Origin: an uncultured Prevotellaceae bacterium
Lineage (GTDB): Bacteria; Bacteroidota; Bacteroidia; Bacteroidales; Muribaculaceae
Length of the DNA: 64,000 bases
Direction: 5' to 3'
Assembly (NCBI GenBank): GCA_900541935.1
Contig: UQLZ01000002.1
Span: 28,712 to 92,711 of the forward strand
In this document: positions 36,099-44,990 of the stretch, in pieces
How positions within the stretch are numbered: the stretch's first letter is position 1
Layout of the letters: every line of letters begins with the position of its first letter
The notes under the pieces: generated by a model
What the model was told of the DNA's origin: nothing
The model's input: the letters and a program-made list of their open reading frames with translations, nothing else
The model's database searches: none
Made by a program: the position numbers and the translations under genes

Positions 36099-37082
36099 AT
36101 GAGAAATTTATTTTTGGCTCTAACACTGATTGTAAGTTTCCTTTCAGTAAGCGCGCAGCATCTCGGAACAGAGTATCGCTTGAAGAAGGTCGTTGAAGTA
36201 CCAGGTAGACAAGGTATCGCGGCAGATGAGAACTATTTTTATATCTCTGATACAAAAGGTCTATACAAGTATGACAAGAACTGGAATCTTGTAGCGAAGA
36301 GAGTTCAATCTGATTCTGACCCTCTATTCCCAAATCCAAAATTGGCTAATCACTTTGGTGATATCGACGTTTGGAATGGTAGAATCTATACAGGTAATGA
36401 AAAGTTTGAATATGGTCGTGGTTTCAATATCGCAATCTCTGTTTACGATGCAGAAACCCTTGAATGGATTGAAGACATTCCATGGTGTGCAGAATCAGGA
36501 CAAGTAGAAGTTTCTGGTTTGGCAGTTGACCGCGAAAAGAACATGATTTGGATGTCAGACTGGGTAGATAGCCGCTATGTTTACGGTTACAGCCTTGAAA
36601 CAGGTAAGTACTACACTAAGATGCAATGTCGCCCAATGCCTTATTGGACACAAGGTATCTTCATCTGCGATGGCAAAATGCTTTTCGCTGCTGACGATGG
36701 TGAATCAACTTATCACATCGCTGACAATATCTATATCGCTGACATTACTCAAGTTCCTTACTCAGGATTGAAAGATGGTACAGAAGTTGTTCGTGACACT
36801 CCATTTAGTGTTAAATTAGACAAGAACGGTAAAGTCGTTACACGTACAGGCAAAATCGCAGCAGGTGCAATGGGTGGCCGTTTGGAATTGTTTAGAGAAA
36901 TGAAAGACTTCCGTCGTGCTGGTGAAATTGAAGGTTTGTGCATTGACCCAACAACAGACGATCTTTTGGTTCTAAATAACAGAGGAACTCAGATTATCCT
37001 TGGTATGTCTCAAGGTCCGTTCAAGGAAGAAGGATATACTAAAGAAATTCATGAGGTTTATATTTATGAGAAAGTTAAATAA
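36099..37082 (+). CDS. Secreted propeller-like protein of the glycerophosphodiester locus
   Basis: 327 residues. Signal peptide (about 1-19, S-A-Q cleavage). The mature part has repeating strand-turn units such as Y-F-Y-I-S-D-T-K-G-L-Y-K-Y-D, N-M-I-W-M-S-D-W and D-D-L-L-V-L-N-N-R-G-T-Q, which read as a beta-propeller related to SdiA-regulated or esterase-like-activity proteins. Enzymatic residues cannot be named. Sits after the porin and is convergent with the porin remnant, only 160 bases apart. Possibly a phosphodiesterase or phytase-like enzyme, but unsupported. Confidence 0.6.
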   Translation: MRNLFLALTLIVSFLSVSAQHLGTEYRLKKVVEVPGRQGIAADENYFYISDTKGLYKYDKNWNLVAKRVQSDSDPLFPNPKLANHFGDIDVWNGRIYTGNEKFEYGRGFNIAISVYDAETLEWIEDIPWCAESGQVEVSGLAVDREKNMIWMSDWVDSRYVYGYSLETGKYYTKMQCRPMPYWTQGIFICDGKMLFAADDGESTYHIADNIYIADITQVPYSGLKDGTEVVRDTPFSVKLDKNGKVVTRTGKIAAGAMGGRLELFREMKDFRRAGEIEGLCIDPTTDDLLVLNNRGTQIILGMSQGPFKEEGYTKEIHEVYIYEKVK

Positions 37083-37083
37083 T

Positions 37084-37241
37084 GGGCTTATAATAAATAT
37101 ATTCTTGGTTACTAAAAGGGCATAATGCCCAGAAAAGGTCTCCCGTAGTGATACGATGAGACCTTTTCTCTTTATATATGCACCCATATCTCTACGGTTG
37201 CATATACGATTTAGTAATCAAGAATATATACTTATAAGCCC
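37084..37241. ncRNA. Three-hairpin structured element filling a convergent gap (RNA or terminator)
   Basis: Arms 37084-37116 and 37210-37241 form an imperfect inverted repeat of about 32 bases (outer 10 bp perfect). Inside lie GGGC/GCCC (118-121, 127-130 of 37,xxx), a 12-bp perfect stem (37131-37142 and 37158-37169) extended by CGTA/TACG closing a GTGA loop, a GNRA tetraloop, and an 8-bp stem TATATGCA/TGCATATA (37175-37182, 37199-37206). It begins 2 bases after one stop codon and ends 2 bases before the other. It is at least a bidirectional terminator; the architecture suggests a folded RNA. Confidence 0.5.
37131..37173 (+). terminator. Terminator of the glp operon, middle hairpin of the element
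   Basis: The 12-bp perfect stem (37131-37142, 37158-37169) is followed by TTTTCTCTTTA, so it can terminate plus-strand transcription after the secreted protein. Confidence 0.7.
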
Positions 37242-37242
37242 A

Positions 37243-37352
37243 TTAGAAATCAAATGCTACTCTGGCTTGAACAGAGTGCATATTTGTGTCTTCTCTGTAA
37301 ATGGCATTATATTTTTGGTCAAGTTTTTGATATGAATAGTTTAATCTGGTTT
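37243..37352 (-). pseudogene. C-terminal remnant of a porin gene
   Basis: On the minus strand about 35 codons end at TAA 37243-37245 and read N-Y-S-Y-Q-K-L-D-Q-K-Y and H-S-V-Q-A-R-V-A-F-D-F. They match the end of the intact minus-strand porin at 38510 (N-Y-T-Y-N-K-L-D-R-D-R-Y; H-S-L-Q-A-R-L-M-F-Q-F). The homology stops where the IS4-like element begins, so the rest of the gene has been lost. Confidence 0.75.
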
Positions 37353-38419
37353 ATTACTGTCTGTTAAACCATAAAAAAGAGAGTCCAACTACCTGAAAAG
37401 CAGAAGTTGGGCTTACTTTTTGTATATGACAAGCCCCTTTAGATGTTTTCAGTATCGTATGGCGGTGATTCAGATGCTTCGGCGAACATAGTTTTCAGGT
37501 CGGCAACAGGCTGATTGAGGTAGTATATCAACGCGATGCGCACTATTGTGGCCAGTCCAGAAAAAGCTCCAGCGTCTTTCGAGTTTACATTGAAGGACTC
37601 TGGAGCAACAGATTTGCGATGAGCATGACCCATATTTGGATCTTTATTGCATTGGCGCTTTCTCCATAAAAGATTTTCTGAGGAAAATTCTGCTTTATCT
37701 GCTTGAATAGCGATTCAATTTGCCATCGTCATCGGTATATTGCCATGATTGTCTCCAGATGCATGTCGAAGTCATTAGTCAGAAGCGATATAAACTTATG
37801 GTTTTTGCCTTTGTTTAAGTTAACGTATGTTATTATTCTGGCAATGTGGCAGATGTCATCTTTACGGAACGCTATGGCCTGCTCACGGAACTCAATCAAA
37901 CCCTGTGGATTCTGATGAATGTAGTCCGCAAGTGCCTCATAACTGAGATTTTTCTTCATTCTGGCGACATGTACTGCACCCCGTTCTGTCAGTTCCTCAA
38001 ATTTGGCAAAGTTGATAGATGCACGGTCAAGTGCTATTATCTTGTTGTGGCTATAATTACTCGAGCGGGCATGAATGAGTCGTTGGAGGCCACCGTAGAG
38101 AACTGCACATCGCAGAAAACACCTTCATTGGCGTGTATAACTGGGTCAACCTTGATATTGCCTTTCTTTTTCCCGGTCTTGGGATGCCTGTCAACCCCCT
38201 TGAAAATAGCATTGGAGAATAGCGAGATGGTAGAGGAATCAATGATTCTGAGCAGCTTTATTCACTTTTTAGTGCCATTGCGTCGGCTGTCAGAAGAAAT
38301 TACTACTTTTGGGTATTAGTTAATTTGGTTTTTGGCTAAATAAAAAAATATAGGGCAAACTTCTGCAACGGAATCAGCCCTAATTTTTATCGCTTAAAAA
38401 AAGTTTAGCGAACAGTAAT
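37353..38419 (-). mobile_element. Decayed IS4-type insertion sequence
   Basis: About 1067 bases bounded by imperfect inverted ends: ATTACTGTCTGTTAAAC at 37353-37369 and, reverse-complemented, ATTACTGTTCGCTAAAC at 38403-38419 (14 of 17 match). It contains a broken transposase on the minus strand. It is shorter than usual for the family (about 1.3 kb or more), with the transposase N-terminal part missing. Target duplication was not evident. Confidence 0.7.
37439..38300 (-). pseudogene. IS4-family transposase, frameshifted and N-truncated
   Basis: Reading the minus strand through frames gives I-I-D-S-S-T-I-S-L-F-S and H-P-K-T-G-K-K-K-G-N-I-K-V (first DDE Asp, 38,2xx), then a shift near 38056-38062 into I-I-A-L-D-R-A-S-I-N-F-A-K-F-E-E-L (second Asp), then M-K-K-N-L-S-Y-E-A-L, L-L-T-N-D-F-D-M and A-I-Y-R-W-Q-I-E-S-L-F-K-Q, and finally F-S-G-L-A-T-I-V-R-I. 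An in-frame TGA (38262-38264) precedes the first motif. At least two breaks make it inactive. Confidence 0.85.
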
Positions 38420-38440
38420 CAATTTTAATAGAGAATTTAA

Positions 38441-38476
38441 AACAAAGGTGCGACAGTTAAAAATTTGCCGCACCTT
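38441..38476 (-). terminator. Terminator after the glpQ-porin operon
   Basis: An 8-bp stem (38445-38452, 38469-38476) with a 16-base loop, followed on the minus strand by GTTTTAAATT. It lies 33 bases past the porin stop. Confidence 0.6.
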
Positions 38477-38509
38477 AGTTCTATTAATTATTTAGAGAAA
38501 TTATTCTCA

Positions 38510-39847
38510 TTAGAATTGGAACATCAATCTTGCTTGTAGAGAGTGGAAGTTATCGTCGTAAGAGTATCTGTCTCTATCAAGTTTGTTGTAAGTGTAGTTA
38601 ACCATAACTGCACAGAACTTGTTGAATGCATAATTGATACCAATAGTAGCAGAGTGAACATTACCACCTGAGATTGCAGCAGACTTGAAAGGATAGTCTT
38701 GCATATATCCTGCTGGATAATATTGGTCACGACCTGCTGAGTAGTATTCTCCATCAATCAAGTTGTTCAAGCCAGTGTAGTTGTAACGAGCAACAATTTC
38801 AAGAGATTTACCGTTAAGACCACCAAGGATACCTTCTGCATTATTGTATGAATAAGGCTTTCCTAACAATAGGTAACCAAGTTCAACATAACCACCATGG
38901 AATTTGTTGTCCTTCAATGGATTTGCTGTAATCCATGCGTCAAGAGTTCCCCATGCGTCAATATTGTTTTGGTCTGCAATGAATAATGTTTCAGAGTCAC
39001 GCTTTTTAGCGATGTATTTGAACATATATTCGCCACGAGCGAAGAATTTGTCATTTTTGTAAAGAGCCTCAACTCCTAAGTCTGCAGTGCTTTTAGCCCA
39101 TGGAATTTCACAACTTACAAATTTTTCAGTATCATCAACGTATGTTTCAAGAGATTGACCTAAAGACAAAGTTTTTTTCAATACATTTTTTTCAACAACT
39201 CCGCCACCTAGTTTAGCGTAGCGGGCATTCAATCCGATGTGGAAAGTTTCGTTGTTTTCATTGATAGGACGCCATAGCCAACGGCCTGCGACAGTTACAC
39301 CATTGAAGCCTGCTTCTTGTGAATTATATTGGTCTTCAGTAAAAATGCCTTGTGCGGCGTACCAGTTTTTGTTTTCAAATTTGTAAGTGATACCAAGTTC
39401 GCGACCTTCGCCGAGTGCAATTGCAGAACCTGGGCGAGAGATGAAGTGGTAACTGCCAATGGATGTGTTTCGAGCCATTGAACCGGCAGGGTCGTTATAA
39501 TATCCTGCTTTTACGTAATGCTTACCTGCTTCTGCTTCCTTTGAGTATTGAACAAAAATGTTTTTTTGAGAGAATTTACCTTTACCAAAACCGAAGTCAG
39601 CATAGAAGTACCAGTCTTTGTATTCCAAAGAAGCGCGAAGGCGAGCGTCAGTAAGAGCTGCACCTGATTTCATTGGCGTAAAATCTGAATGATAGTAAGC
39701 AACGTCAGCCATCATGCGGGCTCCAACTGTGAAGTGAAGGTCTTCTTTTTCATTATCAATACGAACAGTAGGGTCGGTGTCGAAATCTTGTGCAAAACCT
39801 ACCATTGCGACAGATGCCAAAACAGGCATTAAAATATATTTTTTCAT
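38510..39847 (-). CDS. OprP/OprO-like outer-membrane porin (second)
   Basis: 445 residues. Signal peptide M-K-K-Y-I-L-M-P-V-L-A-S-V-A-M-V-G-F-A (about 1-19), then a barrel with the family start V-G-A-R-M-M-A-D-V-A-Y-Y and end L-M-F-Q-F. Located 39 bases after glpQ, so it is in the same operon and likely brings in the substrate or product of GlpQ. Paralogous to the remnant at 37243-37352. Confidence 0.85.
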   Translation of the reverse strand: MKKYILMPVLASVAMVGFAQDFDTDPTVRIDNEKEDLHFTVGARMMADVAYYHSDFTPMKSGAALTDARLRASLEYKDWYFYADFGFGKGKFSQKNIFVQYSKEAEAGKHYVKAGYYNDPAGSMARNTSIGSYHFISRPGSAIALGEGRELGITYKFENKNWYAAQGIFTEDQYNSQEAGFNGVTVAGRWLWRPINENNETFHIGLNARYAKLGGGVVEKNVLKKTLSLGQSLETYVDDTEKFVSCEIPWAKSTADLGVEALYKNDKFFARGEYMFKYIAKKRDSETLFIADQNNIDAWGTLDAWITANPLKDNKFHGGYVELGYLLLGKPYSYNNAEGILGGLNGKSLEIVARYNYTGLNNLIDGEYYSAGRDQYYPAGYMQDYPFKSAAISGGNVHSATIGINYAFNKFCAVMVNYTYNKLDRDRYSYDDNFHSLQARLMFQF

Positions 39848-39886
39848 ATCAGAATATTCTTAAGATTTAATATTCAATTAATAAAA

Positions 39887-41455
39887 TTAGTAACCAAGTC
39901 TTTTTAAAGTTTCAACTGCGTCAGGAACAGTTGTTGGTGCTTGGGAGTTATCGAAGTATTCGCCCGGATGGAATGGGTTAGGTAACTTTGCATTACCGCG
40001 GAAACCGTTTTCAACCATATAAAGGAGAGACATTTCTGAGCGGTTTGTGAAGAAGCCATCCATATATACAGGGAGAGAAGTTGTACCTGAGAAAGTTGTA
40101 TGAGAAGTAGCAGGAACTTCTATGCGAAGAAGATCGTCAAATTCAGTAGGGTTACCATAGTTGTAGAGACCCATGTATTTTGCCATTTGAGCATAAGAGT
40201 CAAAAGAATATGGGTGATTAATCATACCAGACTTGCGAATCATATATGCTTGCCAAGGTTCGTTCATTTCAGGATAGTTGTTTGGTGCACCAGCGATAGC
40301 CGGGCCGATGATGTGCGCTTTGTTGTCTTGAGCCATCTTGATAAAGTCTGCATAACCGGCAGGAGTTGTATATGTCAAGTCTGTTGCGTATGTGCCTTCC
40401 CACAATAGATAGCACATAGGAACTTTTCCGTTAAATACCTTAGAAGCGCGAACCAATGCGTCGAAAGAGAAAGTTTGAAGGATAACCTTACCGTTAGTAT
40501 TACCAACGTTTACTTTTCCATTTTTATAGAATGCAGTTTCTGTTGCAGGTTTTGTAATAATGTTCCAACCGCATTCATCAAGGACATCATATACGCGTTG
40601 CTCCATGTTTCCAGGATTCAACCAAGATTCCTTAAATTCGATATAAATACCAGGGCGATGTCCTGTATCTTGTGGGTCTGCTACGTATGAATTAGCAAAA
40701 TCGTATTCAACGAAGTCCATGTATTTAGGATTGTATTCGCCTTTTGCTGCGATTGCTTCGCGAATTTGTTTCAGCGTCATGCCTTGAAATTCAGGTTTTA
40801 CACGTTTTGTCAAGATACGCTTTCCGTCACTATCTTTCTTTAGCATTTTACCTTCAGCATATGCAATTTGGTCTTGAAGAGCAGAAACGAATTGTGTGCC
40901 TTTGAAAGATTCTCTTGCTTGTTCAATGCTTGTTTCATTAAACCAAGAACCGGCATCAAGCATTAAAAGTTCTTCGTAATAATAAGAAAGAGTGTAGAAT
41001 GGTCTGAAGTTTGCAACGTCAATATTGTATTGTTCAACAGCATCTTCATGAGAGAAACCTAATGATTCATAGAATGCAACGCGTGTCTGAGGAACATATT
41101 CAGAGAATACATTTTCAATATTTGTTGTTCTTTTCAAGTTTTCATCATGATTTGCAAGTACAACACCGTCTTTAGTGCATTGCAAGTCTGACTCAAGATA
41201 GTCAACACCCATTTCACGAGCCCAGCGCCATGCTGATTCAGTTTCTTCAGGAACCCAGAATGTAGATCCTCTGTGTGCAACAACTGCATACAAAGGTACG
41301 TAGTCACGAACTTTTGCTAATTCTGCAGAGATTTTTTGTACTTCTACTCTCTTAGCATCAACGTTCTCATTTGTAAACTCTTGATTTTCGCAAGAGGTGA
41401 AGGCTGTTAGAGCTGCAGTGCTTAACAAGCCTATTCGAACAAGGTTTTTAAACAT
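39887..41455 (-). CDS. glpQ: Glycerophosphodiester phosphodiesterase, lipoprotein
   Basis: 522 residues. Lipoprotein signal with T-A-F-T-S-C at about 17-22, so it is membrane-anchored outside the cytoplasm. GDPD catalytic motifs: V-A-H-R-G-S near 60, E-E-T-E-S-A near 70, E-S-D-L-Q-C-T-K-D-G near 88 and H-D near 105. It is longer than E. coli GlpQ (about 358) because of inserted segments around 130-240. It releases glycerol-3-phosphate from glycerophosphodiesters for the GlpT transporters. Confidence 0.92.
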   Translation of the reverse strand: MFKNLVRIGLLSTAALTAFTSCENQEFTNENVDAKRVEVQKISAELAKVRDYVPLYAVVAHRGSTFWVPEETESAWRWAREMGVDYLESDLQCTKDGVVLANHDENLKRTTNIENVFSEYVPQTRVAFYESLGFSHEDAVEQYNIDVANFRPFYTLSYYYEELLMLDAGSWFNETSIEQARESFKGTQFVSALQDQIAYAEGKMLKKDSDGKRILTKRVKPEFQGMTLKQIREAIAAKGEYNPKYMDFVEYDFANSYVADPQDTGHRPGIYIEFKESWLNPGNMEQRVYDVLDECGWNIITKPATETAFYKNGKVNVGNTNGKVILQTFSFDALVRASKVFNGKVPMCYLLWEGTYATDLTYTTPAGYADFIKMAQDNKAHIIGPAIAGAPNNYPEMNEPWQAYMIRKSGMINHPYSFDSYAQMAKYMGLYNYGNPTEFDDLLRIEVPATSHTTFSGTTSLPVYMDGFFTNRSEMSLLYMVENGFRGNAKLPNPFHPGEYFDNSQAPTTVPDAVETLKRLGY

Positions 41456-41949
41456 AATTTAAATTTTAAGATGAATATTGTTGAATAATTTTTAGATATT
41501 CAAAAGTTTAAAAAGTATGGATTTATTTGTAAATATTCAGTTTTTGCTTTGCATCTGGTAGGAATATTATTATTTTGTGATTTTTGTAATTACTTTATGT
41601 TTTTTACTTCATAAGTATTTTTTTTTGTTTTATGTAAATTTTTGGTTTAAGATGTTCGTTTTGAAATATTTTAGTTATAAATCGAAAGTTCAGCGTGCAA
41701 ATGTATAAGAAAGTTTTTAAATCGTAACTATAAAACTGAACCTATTTTTTATGTTATAAAACATATTTTGTGGATAAATAAAAGTTTTAAGCAATTTGGG
41801 TAAATTTGCTTTTAATTTTAATTAATTTCCAGTTGTTTCGGTATTAATATAAAAGATAGTCAGTCTGCCTATTGTTTATTTTTTGCACAAAAAATCGGGG
41901 TATAATCCCAATACATGAATTATACCCCGAAATGAAAATAATTTATTAT
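41456..41949. other. Intergenic region upstream of glpQ, downstream of glnS
   Basis: 494 bases, very AT-rich. It contains the glnS terminator at its right end, and a possible minus-strand -7 element (TACATTTG at 41698-41705) for glpQ without a good -33 partner. No gene or repeat seen. Confidence 0.5.
41885..41930 (-). terminator. Terminator after glnS
   Basis: A 12-bp stem (41895-41906, 41919-41930) with a 12-base loop; on the minus strand it is followed by TTTTTTGTGC. It lies 20 bases past the glnS stop. Confidence 0.85.
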
Positions 41950-43659
41950 TTACTTATTTATTTTTTGCCAACTGTCTTTAAGGGTTATTGTTCTATTGAA
42001 GACAAGTTTGCCAGGTTTTGAGTCTTTAGAGTCTGGTGTAAAATATCCAATTCTTTGGAATTGGAAATGCGTTCCAGATTCAGCTTTCTCTGCGAGGAAA
42101 GGTTCTATTTTGGCGTTCTTAACAACTGTGATTGAATTTGGGTTAAGCAATTCGTGGAAATCGCGGTCTTTAACCTCAGAAGCATTTTCAACACAGAATA
42201 GTCTGTCGTAGAGTCTTACTTCAGCATCAACGCAATGTTTTGCAGATACCCAGTGAAGAGTTCCTTTGACTTTTCTTGTGCTGCCAGGCATGCCGGATTT
42301 TGATTCAGGGTCGTATTCGCAGTATATTTCAATTACGTTACCTTCTTCATCTTTCTTGCATCCTGTACATTTGATAATGTAAGCGCCTTTTAGTCGAACT
42401 TCCTTATCTGGAGTTAAACGGAAAAATTTCTTTGGAGGATTTTCCATAAAGTCCTCTCTTTCAATGAAGATTTCTCTACAGAAAGGCATTTTATGAGTTC
42501 CAGAGTTTTCTTCTTCCGGGTTGTTTTCCATATCTACTTCTTCAACTTGACTTTCTGGATAGTTCGTTATAACAACCTTTACAGGATTGATAACAGCACA
42601 AACTCTGGTTGCATGCTTGTTGAGGTCTTCGCGAATGCTGAATTCAAGTAATGAAATGTCATTAACTGCCTCAAATTTTGTGTAGCCGATTCTGTCAATG
42701 AATGCTTTGATAGATTGAGGAGTGAATCCTCTGCGGCGCAAGCCGGAGATTGTAGGCATACGAGGGTCATCCCATCCATCAACGAGACCTTCCTTGACCA
42801 ATTGCAACAATTTGCGTTTGCTTAGTACTGTATATGTTAGGTTGAGTCTGTTGAATTCAATCTGGCGTGGGCAGTATGTTTCATCTGCCAATTCTTTAAC
42901 AAAATATTCGTAAAGAGGTCTGTGAGGAACAAATTCCAGTGTACAGATAGAGTGTGTAACTCCTTCGAAATAGTCTGACTGACCATGTGCAAAGTCATAC
43001 ATAGGATATACTTTCCACTTGTCCCCAGTTCTGTGGTGAGGGTGCTTAATGATACGGTACATTATTGGGTCTCTGAAGTGCATATTCGGAGATGCCATAT
43101 CAATTTTTGCACGAAGAACCATTGAACCTTCTTCAAATTCACCGTTATTCATTCTTTGGAAAAGGTCAAGGTTTTCCTCAATAGGTCTGTCTCTAAAAGG
43201 ACTGTTTTTTCCAGCCTGGGTTGGCGTTCCTTTTTGTTCTGCTATTTGTTCAGAAGTTTGTTCGTCAACGTAAGCCTTGCCTTCTTTTATCAATCTTATA
43301 GCAAGATCGAAAAGTTGAGGGAAATAGTCAGAAGCATAATATTCTCTATCGCCCCAGTCGTAACCGAGCCACTTGATATCTTCTCTAATGGAGTCAACGT
43401 ATTCAACGTCTTCTTTCACCGGGTTGGTGTCGTCAAAACGGAGGTTGCAAGTTCCTCCAAATTTTTCAGCAACTCCGAAGTCCATGCATATTGCCTTAGC
43501 GTGGCCAATGTGCAAATAACCGTTTGGTTCTGGCGGGAAACGAGTGTTGAGGCGTCCGCCGTTTTTACCTGCTTTGAGGTCTTCGGCAACGAGTTGCTCG
43601 ACAAAGTTTAATCCGCTTTCTTTTTCCGGAGTCAGTTCCTTGTTTTCGATTTCTGACAT
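41950..43659 (-). CDS. glnS: Glutaminyl-tRNA synthetase
   Basis: 569 residues, class I synthetase. F-P-P-E-P-N-G-Y-L-H-I-G-H-A-K (HIGH motif) near 43-57, V-L-S-K-R-K-L (KMSKS equivalent) near 275 and C-terminal anticodon-binding domains. It joins Gln to tRNA-Gln in the cytoplasm. A charged segment in the middle (near 385-400) is a lineage-specific insertion. Confidence 0.96.
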   Translation of the reverse strand: MSEIENKELTPEKESGLNFVEQLVAEDLKAGKNGGRLNTRFPPEPNGYLHIGHAKAICMDFGVAEKFGGTCNLRFDDTNPVKEDVEYVDSIREDIKWLGYDWGDREYYASDYFPQLFDLAIRLIKEGKAYVDEQTSEQIAEQKGTPTQAGKNSPFRDRPIEENLDLFQRMNNGEFEEGSMVLRAKIDMASPNMHFRDPIMYRIIKHPHHRTGDKWKVYPMYDFAHGQSDYFEGVTHSICTLEFVPHRPLYEYFVKELADETYCPRQIEFNRLNLTYTVLSKRKLLQLVKEGLVDGWDDPRMPTISGLRRRGFTPQSIKAFIDRIGYTKFEAVNDISLLEFSIREDLNKHATRVCAVINPVKVVITNYPESQVEEVDMENNPEEENSGTHKMPFCREIFIEREDFMENPPKKFFRLTPDKEVRLKGAYIIKCTGCKKDEEGNVIEIYCEYDPESKSGMPGSTRKVKGTLHWVSAKHCVDAEVRLYDRLFCVENASEVKDRDFHELLNPNSITVVKNAKIEPFLAEKAESGTHFQFQRIGYFTPDSKDSKPGKLVFNRTITLKDSWQKINK

Positions 43660-43770
43660 AATTATATAAGTATTTAATAGTCAATAATAATTTGCAAAAA
43701 TAATAATTATTTTTGTAAAAATGACTATTGTGTATCAGTTATGTTTACGAGGTGCAGAAAAAATGGTATA

Positions 43771-43806
43771 AAAAACAAAGGGTACGCTTGTATAGCGTAC
43801 CCTTTG
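43771..43806 (-). terminator. Terminator after the methylmalonyl-CoA decarboxylase operon
   Basis: A 13-bp perfect stem (43776-43788, 43794-43806) with a 5-base loop, followed on the minus strand by TTTTTTATACC. It is 20 bases past the oadB stop. Confidence 0.9.
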
Positions 43807-43826
43807 CAATATGAATAATGCTATTA

Positions 43827-44984
43827 TTATCCGAGGAATCCGAGGAGAGCACCTGCTGCAACAGCAGAACCGATAACGCCGGCAACGTTAGGACCCATAG
43901 CATGCATAAGCAAGTAGTTGCTTGGATCGTATTGAAGACCGATGTTGTTAGATATACGTGCAGACATTGGAACGGCAGAAACACCTGCGTTACCAATAAG
44001 CGGATTGATTTTCTTTCCTTTCGGCAAGAATAGGTTGAATAACTTGACAAACAAGACTCCTGATGTTGAGGCAATAATAAATGCCATGAAACCAAGTGCG
44101 AAAATCTTGATTGTATCGAATGTCAAGAATTCAGATGCTTGAGTAGAAGCACCTACAGTCAAACCGAGAAGCATAACGATGATGTCGTTAAGAGCATTAC
44201 TTGCGGTTTTAGCCAAACGTGTAGTTACACCACTTTCTCTAAGAAGGTTACCGAAGAAAAGCATACCAAGCAATGGTAATGCTGTTGGAACGACGAAGCA
44301 AGTTAGGAGAAGTCCCACGATAGGGAACATGATTTTCTCCTTTTGAGAAACGGCACGAGCCGGTTTCATCTTTATAACGCGTTCTTTCTTTGTTGTAAGC
44401 AACTTCATGATTGGCGGTTGGATAACAGGAACCAAAGCCATGTAAGAGTAAGCAGAAACAGCGATTGCGCCCATTAGGTTCGGTGCAAGTTTTGATGAAA
44501 GGAAGATGGCAGTAGGACCGTCAGCACCACCGATTATAGCGATTGCTCCTGCTTGGTCTGGAGCAAATCCTAATGCCAATGCAACCATATAAGCACCAAA
44601 AATACCGAATTGAGCAGCTGCTCCAATAAGCATAAGTTTAGGGTTTGCGATAAGAGCGGAGAAGTCTGTCATAGCACCGATACCGAGGAATATAAGCGGA
44701 GGATACCAGCCGGCGCTTACACCATTGTAAAGGATGTTGAGGACAGAGCCTTCTTCATATATACCAACCTCTAAACCAGCATCAATTTTGAAAGGTATAT
44801 TACCCACGAGGATACCAAAGCCTATCGGAACGAGAAGCAATGGCTCGAAGTCGTGTTTAATAGCCAGCCAAATGAAGAACAAGCCGACTGCAAGCATAAC
44901 AAGATGCTCCCAGGTTACATTTGCAAAAGCAGTGAAACTCCAGAAGTCAGCTAAGTTTTGGCCTAAGAAATCAAATAATTCCAT
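43827..44984 (-). CDS. oadB: Na+-translocating decarboxylase beta subunit
   Basis: 385 residues with about ten helices, OadB/MmdB/GcdB family. Conserved G-I-G-A-M-T-D-F near 100, G-G-A-D-G-P-T-A-I-F near 155 and N-A-G-V-S-A-V-P-M-S-A-R near 330 are present; the Asp in G-A-D-G and the Asn/Ser region are the known Na+ site. It couples carboxybiotin decarboxylation to Na+ export. Last gene of the operon. Confidence 0.95.
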   Translation of the reverse strand: MELFDFLGQNLADFWSFTAFANVTWEHLVMLAVGLFFIWLAIKHDFEPLLLVPIGFGILVGNIPFKIDAGLEVGIYEEGSVLNILYNGVSAGWYPPLIFLGIGAMTDFSALIANPKLMLIGAAAQFGIFGAYMVALALGFAPDQAGAIAIIGGADGPTAIFLSSKLAPNLMGAIAVSAYSYMALVPVIQPPIMKLLTTKKERVIKMKPARAVSQKEKIMFPIVGLLLTCFVVPTALPLLGMLFFGNLLRESGVTTRLAKTASNALNDIIVMLLGLTVGASTQASEFLTFDTIKIFALGFMAFIIASTSGVLFVKLFNLFLPKGKKINPLIGNAGVSAVPMSARISNNIGLQYDPSNYLLMHAMGPNVAGVIGSAVAAGALLGFLG

Positions 44985-44990
44985 AATTTA

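Noticed and set aside
37703..38319. Plus-strand open frames in the IS4 remnant
   Set aside because: The transposase reads on the minus strand; these are frames opposite a decayed gene.
41698..41705. glpQ promoter at the TACATTTG box
   Set aside because: No -33 element at 19-21 bases; the region is so AT-rich that one box alone is weak evidence.
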